DNA of 64,000 bases, from assembly GCA_902602415.1 (NCBI GenBank), contig CACKQW010000006.1, positions 1-64,000 on the forward strand. Direction: 5' to 3'. Origin of the DNA: an uncultured Bacteroidota bacterium (GTDB taxonomy: Bacteria; Bacteroidota; Bacteroidia; Flavobacteriales; Flavobacteriaceae). A program made the translations under genes and the position numbers. The notes under the pieces are model-generated. The model ran no database searches. It was given only the letters and a program-made list of their open reading frames with translations, and was not told the origin of the DNA. Below are positions 20,641 through 31,442 of the stretch, in pieces. Each line of letters begins with the position of its first letter. The stretch's first letter is position 1.

Positions 20641-21486
20641 TTAATAATCTCCTAATGTTTCAGTGTTTTGTTTTAATGCAAGTTTAAGTTGCTCATCATT
20701 TGGAGCTTTTCCATGCCATTCGTGGGTATGCATCATAAAATCTACACCATTGCCCATAATAGTTTTTAATAATACAATAACAGGTTTATTACTAAAAAGA
20801 TTATTTTTTGCTTGATCCATTCCTTCAATAATACTTTGAATATCATTTCCGTTATCTATTTCTATTACTTTCCATCCAAATGAGTTTAATTTAGAGTTTA
20901 AATTACCCATATTCAAAACATCCTCTGTGCTACCATCAATTTGTTGTCCATTTAAATCAATAACTGCAATTATGTTATCAACTTTTTTAGCGGATGCATA
21001 CATAATACCTTCCCAATTTTGACCTTCTTGAAGTTCACCATCACCCATAAGACAATAAACAATTGATGGATCATCATTGAGTTTTTTTGATAATGCTGCA
21101 CCAATAGCAACAGATAATCCTTGTCCAAGAGATCCTGATGATATCCTGACCCCTGGAAGTCCTTCATGTGTTGTTGGATGACCTTGAAGTCTGGAATCAA
21201 TTAGTCGAAAAGTATTTAATTCATCAATATTAAAATACCCACATCTTGCAAGAACACTGTAAAAAACTGGAGATATATGTCCATTACTAAGAAAAAATAA
21301 ATCTTCATCAATTCCATCCATTGAAAAATTATCTTTTCTTTTCATTATTTTGTTAAATAAAGTCACTAAAAATTCAGAACATCCTAATGATCCACCAGGA
21401 TGACCAGAGTTTACTTTGTGAACCATCCTCAAAATATCTCTCCTAGTCTGAATTGTAATTTTTTCTAGTTTATCTATTTCTGACAT
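20641..21486 (-). CDS. transketolase N-terminal subunit
   Basis: TPP domain (NSGHPGGSLGCSEFLV, SSGSLGQGLSVAIGAALSKK, MGDGELQEGQNWEGIMYA). Confidence 0.92.
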   Translation of the reverse strand: MSEIDKLEKITIQTRRDILRMVHKVNSGHPGGSLGCSEFLVTLFNKIMKRKDNFSMDGIDEDLFFLSNGHISPVFYSVLARCGYFNIDELNTFRLIDSRLQGHPTTHEGLPGVRISSGSLGQGLSVAIGAALSKKLNDDPSIVYCLMGDGELQEGQNWEGIMYASAKKVDNIIAVIDLNGQQIDGSTEDVLNMGNLNSKLNSFGWKVIEIDNGNDIQSIIEGMDQAKNNLFSNKPVIVLLKTIMGNGVDFMMHTHEWHGKAPNDEQLKLALKQNTETLGDY

Positions 21487-21590
21487 TTATAGTAATATAT
21501 ATTTAGATACAATTTATGCTATTTTAAAAACTTAAAAAAGAAATAATTTTTCATTTATTAACAAATATGGTCAATGATGTCTATCTTAAT

Positions 21591-21598
21591 TATATTTG
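21591..21598 (+). promoter_or_regulatory. Bacteroidota -7 element (TATATTTG) directly upstream of tgt
   Basis: TATATTTGCCTTTAATGG; only 6 nt between the motif and the ATG at 21605. Confidence 0.5.
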
Positions 21599-21604
21599 CC
21601 TTTA

Positions 21605-22738
21605 ATGGATCCTGTTTTTAAAATTATTTCATTTGATAAAAACTCTAGTGCCAGAGTAGGTGTGATTAAAACCTCACACGGGGAGATTAATACCCCAGTT
21701 TTCATGCCTGTTGGTACACAGGCAACAGTAAAGGGTGTTCATCAAAGGGAACTTGAAAATGATATTAAAGCAGAAATAATTTTAGGAAATACATACCATC
21801 TTTACTTAAGACCTGGAATAGAAGTACTTGAAAATGCTGGAGGTATTCACAAGTTTATGAATTGGAATAAAAACATATTAACTGATTCTGGTGGTTATCA
21901 AGTATATTCACTTTCATCCAATAGAAAAATTAATGAAAATGGAGTAGAATTTAAAAGTCATATTGATGGTAGTAAACATTTATTTACCCCTGAGTATGCA
22001 ATTGAAATTCAAAACTCAATTGGAGCAAATATCATTATGGCTTTTGATGAATGTCCGGCTTACCCATGTGATTATAGTTATGCAAAAAATTCTATGCATT
22101 TAACACATAGGTGGTTAGATAGATGTTTGTCGAAATTTAACTCAATAGATGGAAAGTATGGATTTAAACAAATCTTTTTTCCTATTGTTCAAGGCAGTAC
22201 ATATAAAGACCTCAGGCAAGAATCTGCAAAAGTAATATCTTCAAAAGATTGTTTTGGAAATGCAATTGGGGGTTTGTCTGTAGGGGAGCCATATAATGAA
22301 ATGTATGAAATGGTTGGAAATGTTTGTGAAATATTGCCAAAATCTAAGCCAAGATATTTGATGGGTGTTGGAACACCTGCTAATTTATTGGAAAACATTT
22401 CCTTGGGCGTTGATATGTTTGATTGTGTAATGCCAACAAGAAACGGAAGAAATGGAATGCTTTTTACATCCGAGGGTATCATCAATATTAAAAATAAAAA
22501 ATGGACAAATGACTTTAGTTCAATTGACCCTGAAAACATATCTTGGGTTGATAATTACTCAAAAGCTTATCTTAGACACTTATTTACTGTGAATGAAATG
22601 CTGGGCAAACAAATTGCATCTATTCATAATTTAGGATTTTATAGAAATCTAATGCAAAAAGCTAGAAATAAAATAATTGATGGAGATTTTTTAAATTGGA
22701 AAAATAAAATGGTAGTTAAACTTTCAAATAGACTCTAA
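21605..22738 (+). CDS. tgt: queuine tRNA-ribosyltransferase
   Basis: TPVFMPVGTQATVKG, LTDSGGYQVYSLS, AIGGLSVGEP, RYLMGVGTP, FDCVMPTRNGRNG. Confidence 0.95.
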   Translation: MDPVFKIISFDKNSSARVGVIKTSHGEINTPVFMPVGTQATVKGVHQRELENDIKAEIILGNTYHLYLRPGIEVLENAGGIHKFMNWNKNILTDSGGYQVYSLSSNRKINENGVEFKSHIDGSKHLFTPEYAIEIQNSIGANIIMAFDECPAYPCDYSYAKNSMHLTHRWLDRCLSKFNSIDGKYGFKQIFFPIVQGSTYKDLRQESAKVISSKDCFGNAIGGLSVGEPYNEMYEMVGNVCEILPKSKPRYLMGVGTPANLLENISLGVDMFDCVMPTRNGRNGMLFTSEGIINIKNKKWTNDFSSIDPENISWVDNYSKAYLRHLFTVNEMLGKQIASIHNLGFYRNLMQKARNKIIDGDFLNWKNKMVVKLSNRL

Positions 22739-23815
22739 TTGAATAAAATTGATAAATACATTCTTAAGAAATATATAAGTACATATCTGTTAATTCAACT
22801 TCTTTTTATCCCAATAGCAATTGTTGTAAATTTAGCAGAACATGTTGATAAGTTGATAGCTAAAGAAGTTCCAATCGTTGAGATATTAAATCATTACTAT
22901 AATTTTAGTATTTATTTTTCATCTAGTTTGTTGCCATTATTTTTATTTCTAGCAACTACATGGTTTACATCAAAACTTTCTAATGATTCTGAAATTGTTG
23001 CTTTGTATTCCTCTGGAATTTCATTAAAAAGGATTTTAAAGCCTTACATGATAGGTTCACTAATCATTGCTATTTTTTCTCTTTACTTTGGAATGTATGT
23101 TGTTCCTGAATCAACTAAAAATTATAACGATTTTTCATATAAATATTTAAGAGGAAATAAAAAAGCAATTGACAGTAAAAATATTTTTCGAAAAATTAAT
23201 GACAAAGAGTATATTTTTCTAACCCAGTTTAATCCAAAAAATAATGTTGGAACAAATTTTACTCTAGAAAATTTTGATGGTGAAAAAATGAATTTTAAAA
23301 TTAGTGCTTCAAGTATAAGATTTCTTGAAAAATCTAATAAATACCGATTGAATAATTTTTCAAAAAGAACAATTACAGATTCAGTCGATGTTATCGTTAA
23401 TAAAAGGTCGTTAGATACAATTTTTGATTTTAAAGTTGAAGATCTTACACCTGTAAACTACATCGCCGAGTCATTAACATATAATGAGTTAATTGAGTTT
23501 ATTGAAATTGAAAAATTAAAAGGTTCTGCTAATATCAACCGCTATTTGGTTGCTAAATACAAAAAATGGAGTATTCCTTTTTCAATTTTTATTTTGACTT
23601 TAATCGCTTTTGCCGTTTCATCAGAGAAAAGAAGAGGTGGTACAGGAGTAAATTTAGCTTTTGGGATAGTAATTGCTATGGTTTATGTTTTCTTTGACAA
23701 GATATTTGGAGTTTTAGCCCTTCAATCAGATTTATCTCCAATAGTTGCAGTATGGCTTCCAAATATTATTTTTGGTTTATTATCTATTTATCTTGTTTAT
23801 AATGCAAAAAGATAA
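22739..23815 (+). CDS. LptF/LptG-family LPS export permease (TTG start)
   Basis: DKYILKKYISTYLLIQLLFIPI..., C-terminal permease helices; immediately follows tgt. Confidence 0.88.
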   Translation: MNKIDKYILKKYISTYLLIQLLFIPIAIVVNLAEHVDKLIAKEVPIVEILNHYYNFSIYFSSSLLPLFLFLATTWFTSKLSNDSEIVALYSSGISLKRILKPYMIGSLIIAIFSLYFGMYVVPESTKNYNDFSYKYLRGNKKAIDSKNIFRKINDKEYIFLTQFNPKNNVGTNFTLENFDGEKMNFKISASSIRFLEKSNKYRLNNFSKRTITDSVDVIVNKRSLDTIFDFKVEDLTPVNYIAESLTYNELIEFIEIEKLKGSANINRYLVAKYKKWSIPFSIFILTLIAFAVSSEKRRGGTGVNLAFGIVIAMVYVFFDKIFGVLALQSDLSPIVAVWLPNIIFGLLSIYLVYNAKR

Positions 23816-24689
23816 TATCAGACACCACATTCATCTTCATTTTTTAGTTTTTATTGCTGGATTTACTGCAATTTTGGGTAAGCTAATTACAAATTCTCCT
23901 TTTTCAATTGTATGGCACAGAATGTTTATCGCATTAATTGTAATTTTTTTATTTGTGGCTATTACGAGAAAAAAACTAAAAACATCATATCAAAATATTT
24001 TTAAGTACGCTATTTTAGGTTTTGTTATATCTCTTCATTGGATAACATTTTTTATGTCAATTGATTATTCAAATGTTACAATAGCACTATCGATGATGTC
24101 AACAACTGCTTTTTTTACATCTTTCATTGAACCATTTTTTTTTAGTCGTAAAATTATAGCTCATGAATTATTATTATCCATTTTAGTTATTATAGCCATA
24201 TTTTTAATCTTAAATTCTGAGTTAAATTATTCAGCTGGGATAATCTTGGGTATATTTTCAGCTTTTTTTGCATCAATATTCTCTGTTTTAAATGGACTTT
24301 TAATCAAAAATGAAAAGGCATACAAAATATCATTTTATGAGTTTCTATTTGGAGTGGTATTTATTTCTATTTTCTTAATTATTACAGGAAGATTGGATGA
24401 TTTACTTATTGAAAGTTTTTTTTCTGTGAATTATCTATACATTTCTATTTTGGGTGTGGTTTGCACTGCTTATGCATTTATTGCTGCAGTATATTTACTC
24501 AACTATATTACTCCTTATTCTGCTGTACTAACTTATAACCTAGAACCTGTTTATGGAATTTTATTAGCTCTTATTATTTTTGGAGAATCCGAACAAATGA
24601 GTTCTAACTTTTATATTGGTCTACTATTAATTTTATTTTCAGTTTTTTTAAATTTTTATTTAAAAAAATATAATAAAAAGATAAATTAA
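23802..24689 (+). CDS. DMT/EamA-family transporter
   Basis: About 10 TM helices, two EamA-like halves ([40 protein letters not shown]). ORF track start is 23745; the N-terminus favours ATG at 23802. Confidence 0.8.
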   Translation: MQKDNIRHHIHLHFLVFIAGFTAILGKLITNSPFSIVWHRMFIALIVIFLFVAITRKKLKTSYQNIFKYAILGFVISLHWITFFMSIDYSNVTIALSMMSTTAFFTSFIEPFFFSRKIIAHELLLSILVIIAIFLILNSELNYSAGIILGIFSAFFASIFSVLNGLLIKNEKAYKISFYEFLFGVVFISIFLIITGRLDDLLIESFFSVNYLYISILGVVCTAYAFIAAVYLLNYITPYSAVLTYNLEPVYGILLALIIFGESEQMSSNFYIGLLLILFSVFLNFYLKKYNKKIN

Positions 24690-24726
24690 TAGGATCTTTT
24701 TTATCTTTATCATCCAAATAATTTAT

Positions 24727-25680
24727 ATGAATTATTTAGACTTTGAAGAACCAATTAAAGATTTAGACAAGCAATTATCAGATTGTATTGATTTGGGAGA
24801 AAAATCTGATGTTGATGTTTCTGAAACTCGAGTCAAAATTCAAAGGAAACTAGATCAAACTATCAAAGAAATCTACTCAGATTTAACCCCCTGGCAGAGG
24901 GTTCAAATTTCAAGGCACCCAGATCGACCCTATACTTTAGATTACATCAATTCAATTTTTGGCAAAACTTTTCTTGAATTACATGGTGATAGAAATTTTA
25001 AGGATGATAAAGCGATGGTTGGTGGTTTAGGAAAAATTAAAGACCAAACATTTATGTTTATTGGTCAACAAAAAGGACACAATACAAAAGATCGTCAATA
25101 TCGAAATTTTGGAATGGCTAATCCTGAGGGTTACAGGAAGGCATTGAGACTAATGAAATTAGCTGAAAAGTTTAATATTCCTGTTGTTACATTAATTGAT
25201 ACTCCTGGTGCATATCCAGGTCTAGAAGCTGAGGAAAGGGGTCAGGGAGAAGCTATTGCCAGAAACATTTTTGAAATGACAAAATTATCTGTTCCAATAA
25301 TAACAGTAATAATTGGTGAAGGTGCTTCAGGAGGCGCTTTGGGAATAGGCGTTGGAGATGTAGTTTTAATGCTTGAAAACACTTGGTACTCTGTTATTTC
25401 GCCTGAATCTTGTTCATCTATATTATGGAGAAGTTGGGAGTTTAAAGAAAAAGCTGCTGAGGCATTAAAGCTTACTGCTAAGGATATGAAAAGAATGAAT
25501 TTAGTTGACAAAATTATTAAGGAGCCAATTGGTGGTGCTCATAGAGATAAGTCAAAAACTTTTGAAATAGTTCAAGCAAATATAATTAAGTCATATGCGG
25601 AGCTATCATTATTATCAAAAGAAAAATTAATCGCTCAGAGAATGCAAAAATATTCTCAAATGGGAATTTTTCATAATTAA
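24727..25680 (+). CDS. accA: acetyl-CoA carboxylase carboxyltransferase subunit alpha
   Basis: [74 protein letters not shown]. Confidence 0.97.
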   Translation: MNYLDFEEPIKDLDKQLSDCIDLGEKSDVDVSETRVKIQRKLDQTIKEIYSDLTPWQRVQISRHPDRPYTLDYINSIFGKTFLELHGDRNFKDDKAMVGGLGKIKDQTFMFIGQQKGHNTKDRQYRNFGMANPEGYRKALRLMKLAEKFNIPVVTLIDTPGAYPGLEAEERGQGEAIARNIFEMTKLSVPIITVIIGEGASGGALGIGVGDVVLMLENTWYSVISPESCSSILWRSWEFKEKAAEALKLTAKDMKRMNLVDKIIKEPIGGAHRDKSKTFEIVQANIIKSYAELSLLSKEKLIAQRMQKYSQMGIFHN

Positions 25681-25688
25681 TCTCAAGC

Positions 25689-25728
25689 TATTAACATTTT
25701 TGTGTTGTTATTAACATTTTTTGTGTTG
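25689..25728. repeat. two tandem ~19-20 bp direct repeats (TATTAACATTTTT[T]GTGTTG) upstream of dnaB
   Basis: Copies at 25689-25707 and 25709-25728, differing by one T; each contains AACA/TGTT half-sites. Confidence 0.7.
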
Positions 25729-25784
25729 ATATATTAGATTATTAATTGTAACAAAATTAAATCTTATTATCTACTTTAGATGAT

Positions 25785-27278
25785 ATGAAACAACCATCTT
25801 ATAAAAATCTCAAATTAGATTCTAGTACTATCATTAACCTTGAAAAAGGAAAATTACCTCCGCAGGCTATTGATCTTGAGGAGGTTGTTCTAGGTGCTAT
25901 GATGATTGATAAGAAAGGAGTTGATGAGGTGATTGATATTTTAACTCCAGAATCTTTTTATAAAGAAATTCATCAAAATATTTTTGATGCAATTTTTAAG
26001 CTTTTCCAAAAAAGTGAACCTATTGATTTATTAACTGTTTCAAATCAACTAAAGAAAGATGGTACACATGAGAAGATTGGAGGTGATTTTTATTTAATAT
26101 CCTTAACTCAAAAGGTTTCTTCTTCTGCACATATTGAGTTTCATGCTAGAATTATTCTACAAAAGTTTATTCAAAGGAGTTTGATAAAAATTTCTAATGA
26201 AATAATCTCTGATTCTTATGACGAATCAAAAGATGTATTCGATTTGTTGGATAATGCTGAATCTAAGCTTTATGATGTAACTCAAGGTAATATTAAAAAA
26301 TCATCAGAAACTGCACAAAGTTTAGTTATTCAGGCAAAAAATAAAATTGAATCTATTTCCAATAAAAAAGGGTTAAGTGGTATTCCCTCTGGGTTCAATA
26401 AAATCGATAAGCTTACGGCGGGGTGGCAACAGAGTGATTTGGTAATTATTGCTGCTAGGCCTGGGATGGGTAAAACAGCTTTGGCTTTATCGATGGCTTC
26501 AAATATTGCAATTGAAAATAAAATTCCTTTGGCGTTTTTTTCATTAGAGATGTCTTCAATTCAGCTTATTACAAGATTGATTTCCTCTGAAACAGGTCTT
26601 GATTCTAACAAATTAAGAACTGGTAAACTTGAAAAACACGAGTGGGAACAGCTTAATATTAGGGTTAAAAATTTAGAAAAAGCACCTCTGTTTATTGATG
26701 ATACACCTTCGCTATCGATTTTTGACCTTCGTGCGAAAGCTAGAAGACTGGTGTCGCAAAAAGATGTAAAGATTATAATTGTGGATTATTTACAGTTGAT
26801 GACTGCTGGTGGTAATATGAAAATAGGAAATCGAGAACAAGAGATTTCAACTATTTCAAGAAATCTAAAAGCCTTGGCAAAAGAACTTAATATTCCTGTT
26901 ATTGCTTTATCTCAATTGTCTCGTTTGGTTGAGGGAAGAACTTCTAAAAGACCATTACTTTCTGATTTAAGGGAATCTGGAGCAATTGAGCAAGATGCTG
27001 ATATAGTTTCATTTATTTATAGACCCGAGTACTATAAAATTGATACTTGGGATGATAATGAAAGATCCTCTACAGAAGGTGAAGCTGAATTTATAGTTTC
27101 AAAACATAGGAATGGAGGGCTCGAAAATATCAGAATAAGGTTTATTCCAAGTTTAGGAAAGTTTGAAGACTTGGATAATTTTGAGTCTCCCTATGAATTT
27201 CACTCAAAAATGAATGCTGCGGCTAACGACGATACTTTTAAAGAAAATGAACAAGGTGAGGAGGATTTACCTTTCTAA
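25785..27278 (+). CDS. dnaB: replicative DNA helicase
   Basis: PPQAIDLEEVVLGAMMID, AARPGMGKTALALSMASN, IIVDYLQLMT, LSQLSRLVEGR. Confidence 0.97.
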   Translation: MKQPSYKNLKLDSSTIINLEKGKLPPQAIDLEEVVLGAMMIDKKGVDEVIDILTPESFYKEIHQNIFDAIFKLFQKSEPIDLLTVSNQLKKDGTHEKIGGDFYLISLTQKVSSSAHIEFHARIILQKFIQRSLIKISNEIISDSYDESKDVFDLLDNAESKLYDVTQGNIKKSSETAQSLVIQAKNKIESISNKKGLSGIPSGFNKIDKLTAGWQQSDLVIIAARPGMGKTALALSMASNIAIENKIPLAFFSLEMSSIQLITRLISSETGLDSNKLRTGKLEKHEWEQLNIRVKNLEKAPLFIDDTPSLSIFDLRAKARRLVSQKDVKIIIVDYLQLMTAGGNMKIGNREQEISTISRNLKALAKELNIPVIALSQLSRLVEGRTSKRPLLSDLRESGAIEQDADIVSFIYRPEYYKIDTWDDNERSSTEGEAEFIVSKHRNGGLENIRIRFIPSLGKFEDLDNFESPYEFHSKMNAAANDDTFKENEQGEEDLPF

Positions 27279-27282
27279 ATAT

Positions 27283-27627
27283 TTACTTTATTTTTTCAAT
27301 TATTTTTTTAAATTCATCAGGATGATTAACCGCTAAATCTGCGAGTACCTTTCTATTTATGTTAATGTTGTTAGATTTTAGTTTATTGATAAACTCAGAG
27401 TAATTCATATCATGTATTCTACACGCAGCATTAATTCTGATTATCCAAAGTGATCTAAAGCTTCTTTTTTTAACTCTTCTATCTCTGTAAGCATATTGAA
27501 GTCCTTTTTCAACAGCATTTTTTGCAACAGTCCAAACATTTTTTCTACGACCGAAATATCCTTTTGCTTGTTTTAATATTTTTTTTCTCCTTGCTCTTTT
27601 TGCTACTGAATTTACTGATCTTGGCAT
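27283..27627 (-). CDS. rplT: 50S ribosomal protein L20
   Basis: [55 protein letters not shown]. Confidence 0.97.
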   Translation of the reverse strand: MPRSVNSVAKRARRKKILKQAKGYFGRRKNVWTVAKNAVEKGLQYAYRDRRVKKRSFRSLWIIRINAACRIHDMNYSEFINKLKSNNININRKVLADLAVNHPDEFKKIIEKIK

Positions 27628-27691
27628 TTTTTATAATTTTAAATTAGGTGGTAATAAAACTCTTCTTACCTATATTTACGGTTTTTAACCT

Positions 27692-27889
27692 TTACTTTAA
27701 TCTTAATTGTTCTTTGACGCTATTCATATCACTATTATGTACTAATGTAGAGTGAGTCAAAGCTAATTTTCTTTTTTTTGATTTTTTTGTTAAAATATGA
27801 TTCTTGAAAGCATGCTTTCTCTTTATTTTTCCTGTTCCAGTTACCTTAAATCTTTTTTTAGCACTGGATTTTGTTTTCATTTTCGGCAT
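27692..27889 (-). CDS. rpmI: 50S ribosomal protein L35
   Basis: [42 protein letters not shown]. Confidence 0.96.
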   Translation of the reverse strand: MPKMKTKSSAKKRFKVTGTGKIKRKHAFKNHILTKKSKKRKLALTHSTLVHNSDMNSVKEQLRLK

Positions 27890-27891
27890 AA

Positions 27892-28452
27892 TTATTTAAT
27901 TTTTTTTGGAGACATTATCATGATCATTTTCTTACTTTCTAATTTTGGAAGTTGTTCAACTTTTCCTAAACTTTCAAGATCCTGAGCTAATTTTAATAAA
28001 AGGATTTCTCCCTGATCTTTATATATTATTGATCTTCCTTTAAAAAATACAAAAGCTTTCAATTTTGCTCCATCTTTTAAAAACTTTTCTGCATGTTTCT
28101 TCTTAAATTCATAATCGTGTTCATCTGTTTGTGGACCAAACCTAATTTCTTTAACAATTACTTTTGTTGATTTAGATTTAAGTTGTTTTTCTCTTTTTTT
28201 CTGCTCGTATAAGAATTTCTTATAATCTAGTGCCTTACAAACAGGAGGAGATGCATTAGGAGAAATTTCAACAAGATCTAAATCTAGGTTATTTGCGATA
28301 TCTTGAGCTTTACTCAGCGGATAAACTCCAATATCTACGTTATCACCGACTAATCTAACTTCGTTAGATTCAATTTCAGAATTTATTTTATGAGGATTTT
28401 TCTTTATTATCCTCCAGGGTCTCCTTCCCCCTCGTCTTCTTATTGCTATGAT
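27892..28452 (-). CDS. infC: translation initiation factor IF-3 (not in the ORF track; non-AUG start AUC or AUA)
   Basis: Frame encodes [90 protein letters not shown]...[43 protein letters not shown]...[11 protein letters not shown]. Stop lies just upstream at 28465-28467 with no ATG/GTG/TTG start. Located between thrS and rpmI. Confidence 0.95.
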   Translation of the reverse strand: MIAIRRRGGRRPWRIIKKNPHKINSEIESNEVRLVGDNVDIGVYPLSKAQDIANNLDLDLVEISPNASPPVCKALDYKKFLYEQKKREKQLKSKSTKVIVKEIRFGPQTDEHDYEFKKKHAEKFLKDGAKLKAFVFFKGRSIIYKDQGEILLLKLAQDLESLGKVEQLPKLESKKMIMIMSPKKIK

Positions 28453-28464
28453 TAATAATTTAAG

Positions 28465-30396
28465 TTAAACTTCTATTTTAATTTTATCTTTAATGATCTT
28501 AACAAAATCTTTGACTTTCATCTTACCATAATCTTTTCCACCATGACTTCTTAAAGAAATTTCTTTTTTATCTGATTCTTGTTCCCCTACGATAATCATA
28601 AAGGGGATTTTTTCAAGTTCAGCATCTCTGATTTTCTTGCCAACAGTCTCGCTTCTGTAATCAATTAGGCCGCGAATTTCGTTATTTTCTAACAAATTTA
28701 AAACATTTTGACAGTATTTTTCATGTTTGTCACTGATTGGAAGAATTATAAACTGATTTGTTGTTAACCAAAGGGGTAAATTTCCAGCAGTGTTCTCCAA
28801 TAAAATTGCAATAAATCTCTCTAAACTTCCGAATGGAGCTCTGTGAATCATCACAGGTCTAACAGGTTTATTATTTTTGTCAATATATTTTAAGTCAAAT
28901 CTTTCGGGTAAATTATAGTCAACTTGAATTGTACCAAGTTGCCACTTCCTTCCTAATGCATCATTTACCATAAAATCGAGTTTAGGTCCATAAAATGCTG
29001 CTTCACCTTCAACAATACTATAATTTAGTTCTTTATCTTTTACAGCTTTGATTATTGCTTTTTCAGATTTTTCCCAAGCACTGACACTGCCTATATACTT
29101 GCTAAAATCTGCTGAATCCCTTACTGAAATTTGAACACTGTAATCATTTAACCCTAAAGATTTAAAAACGTATAGAGTCAGGTCAATAACATTTTTAAAC
29201 TCATCATCTAATTGATCTTCGGTGCAAAATATATGTGCGTCGTCCTGAGTAAAACCCCTAACTCTGGTTAATCCATGCAGTTCACCGCTTTGTTCATATC
29301 TGTATACGGTTCCAAACTCAGCATATCTTATAGGTAAATCTTTGTAGCTGAACTGTTCAGAATTATATATTTCACAATGGTGAGGACAATTCATTGGTTT
29401 CAAAAAGAATTCTTCATTCTCTTTAGGTGTTTTTATAGGTTGAAAGCTATCATCTCCATATTTTTCATAATGACCGGATGTAATATAAAGTTCTTTGTTT
29501 CCAATATGAGGAGTTATTACTGTTTGGTAACCTGCTTTTTTTTGAGCTTTTTTTAAGAAATTAACTAATCTTTCCCTCAAATCAACTCCTTTTGGATGCC
29601 ACAAAGGCAAGCCTAGACCTACCTTGTTAGAAAAAGAAAAAAGTTTGAGCTTTTTCCCAATCTTTCTGTGATCTCTTTGTTTAGCTAACTCAATATTTTC
29701 TAAATATTCATTCAATAATTTTTGTTTTGGGAAAGATATTCCATAAACTCTTGTTAATTGTTTATTATTTTGGTTTCCTCTCCAAAAAGCACCAGAAATA
29801 TTTAATATTTTAACAGCCTTGATTATTGATGTGTTTGGAATATGCCCACCTTTACATAAATCGGTAAAGTTAGAATGATCACAAAATGTAATCTCACCAT
29901 CTTTCAATTCGTGAATAAGTTCAACTTTATATTTATTATATTCATTCTGATAGAATTTTATAGCATCTTTTTTTGAAACAGATCTGATTTTAAAATCATG
30001 TTTTTCTCTACATATTTGTAACATTCTAGTTTCAATTTTTTCAAAATCAGATTCAGAAATTTTTTGGTTATTGGTATCTATATCGTAATAAAATCCGTTA
30101 CTAATCGCCGGACCAATTGTAAGTTTTGCATTCGGGAAAAACTCTTTTATGGCTTGAGCCATTACATGTGAGGTGGAATGCCAAAATGCCTTCTTTCCTA
30201 GATCATCTTCCCATGTGTAAAATTCTAATTTGCCGCTCCCATTTATTTTACTGGATATTTCTAAAGTTTCACTATTTAAGCTAGCTGAAATAACATTTCT
30301 GGCAAATCCCTCACTGATATCCTTCGCAATCTCTAACGCTGAGGTTCCTTTAGGGTATTCTTTTATCGATCCATCATTTAAGCTAATTTTAATCAC
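28465..30396 (-). CDS. thrS: threonine--tRNA ligase
   Basis: TGS domain; FWHSTSHVMAQAIKEFFP, MNCPHHCEIY, RYAEFGTVYRYEQSGELHGLTRVRGFTQDDAHIFC. Confidence 0.97.
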   Translation of the reverse strand: MIKISLNDGSIKEYPKGTSALEIAKDISEGFARNVISASLNSETLEISSKINGSGKLEFYTWEDDLGKKAFWHSTSHVMAQAIKEFFPNAKLTIGPAISNGFYYDIDTNNQKISESDFEKIETRMLQICREKHDFKIRSVSKKDAIKFYQNEYNKYKVELIHELKDGEITFCDHSNFTDLCKGGHIPNTSIIKAVKILNISGAFWRGNQNNKQLTRVYGISFPKQKLLNEYLENIELAKQRDHRKIGKKLKLFSFSNKVGLGLPLWHPKGVDLRERLVNFLKKAQKKAGYQTVITPHIGNKELYITSGHYEKYGDDSFQPIKTPKENEEFFLKPMNCPHHCEIYNSEQFSYKDLPIRYAEFGTVYRYEQSGELHGLTRVRGFTQDDAHIFCTEDQLDDEFKNVIDLTLYVFKSLGLNDYSVQISVRDSADFSKYIGSVSAWEKSEKAIIKAVKDKELNYSIVEGEAAFYGPKLDFMVNDALGRKWQLGTIQVDYNLPERFDLKYIDKNNKPVRPVMIHRAPFGSLERFIAILLENTAGNLPLWLTTNQFIILPISDKHEKYCQNVLNLLENNEIRGLIDYRSETVGKKIRDAELEKIPFMIIVGEQESDKKEISLRSHGGKDYGKMKVKDFVKIIKDKIKIEV

Positions 30397-30426
30397 TTAC
30401 TTTAAAATTTTGGTTAAAATTAGGAA

Positions 30427-30630
30427 TCATTTTTTAAATAGTTCAGATATTATCTTAAATAATGAAGTAAAAATCATTGATATTGCAATCACACAAAAAG
30501 AAATTCCACAAATAACAATAAAAATGGAATCATTAATTCCTCCCAAATGTATAAAAATGGGCCCAATAAATATTGGTATGAATGACAATAACAAGAGTTT
30601 AATATTTTTAGAGAAATTTTTACTTATCAT
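30427..30630 (-). CDS. small two-TM membrane protein (DUF6095-like)
   Basis: 67 aa, two hydrophobic segments (LLSFIPIFIGPIFIHLGG; FIVICGISFCVIAISMIF); overlaps the murQ end. Confidence 0.6.
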   Translation of the reverse strand: MISKNFSKNIKLLLLSFIPIFIGPIFIHLGGINDSIFIVICGISFCVIAISMIFTSLFKIISELFKK

Positions 30631-31429
30631 TTGATTTATAATTTTCTATTGCTAACCTGATATTTTTGTATTTATGAATTAAATCTTTAGCAACACTTTT
30701 ATCAATATTGAGTATTGATTCCACGATTCTTATTGCCCTTTCATAAAGTTTATTATTTGATAATTTCATATCAATCATTTTATTATCTAAAACTCTTCCT
30801 AGTTTGATCATAACTGCACTTGAAATCATATTAAGAATCATTTTTTGAGCCGTTCCAGCTTTCATCCTAGAACTTCCAGAAATATATTCTGCTCCTACTA
30901 TTACTTCTATTGGGAAATCAGAGTTTTGAGCAATTTTTGTATCTTGATTACACGTAATACATCCTGTAGTTATTCCATTTTTCTTACAACTAATTAGACC
31001 CCCTAGTACATAAGGAGTTGAGCCTGATGCTGAAATACCAATGACCATATCATTTTGATCTATATTATAAAATAGTAAATCTTTCCATGCGTTAGTAATC
31101 GAGTCTTCTGCATGTTCTTGGGACTTCCTAATAGCTGCATCCCCACCTGCAATCAAGCCAATAATTTTATTTTCAATACCAAAGGTGGGTAGACATTCTG
31201 ATGCATCTAGAATACCAAGCCTTCCACTTGTTCCGGAACCAATGTAAAATAATCTACCATCATTTTTTAGAATTTTAAATGCTTTTTCAATTAGTAGATT
31301 AACCATTGGTAAACATTTTTTAACAGAAGTTGCTACTGAATTATCTTCATTATTTATTTCGCTTGTAATAACCTCGATAGACTTTTTTTCTATATTAAAA
31401 TAATTCGATTCTTTTTCAGTTGTTTTAAT
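30620..31429 (-). CDS. murQ: N-acetylmuramic acid 6-phosphate etherase; apparent AUU start upstream of the track ORF
   Basis: Track ORF starts at ATG 31306 inside the protein. The frame upstream encodes IKTTEKESNYFNIEKKSIEVITSEINNEDNSVATSVKKCLPMVNLL and is bounded by TAA at 31433-31435, with no canonical start. Motifs YIGSGTSGRLGILDASECLPTFG, EDSITNAW. Confidence 0.9.
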   Translation of the reverse strand: MKTTEKESNYFNIEKKSIEVITSEINNEDNSVATSVKKCLPMVNLLIEKAFKILKNDGRLFYIGSGTSGRLGILDASECLPTFGIENKIIGLIAGGDAAIRKSQEHAEDSITNAWKDLLFYNIDQNDMVIGISASGSTPYVLGGLISCKKNGITTGCITCNQDTKIAQNSDFPIEVIVGAEYISGSSRMKAGTAQKMILNMISSAVMIKLGRVLDNKMIDMKLSNNKLYERAIRIVESILNIDKSVAKDLIHKYKNIRLAIENYKSNDK

Positions 31430-31442
31430 AGCTTAATATATT

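Noticed and set aside
19686-21486. Split transketolase as a disrupted gene
   Set aside because: Separate N- and C-terminal transketolase subunits in this order are normal in many bacteria, including Bacteroidota.
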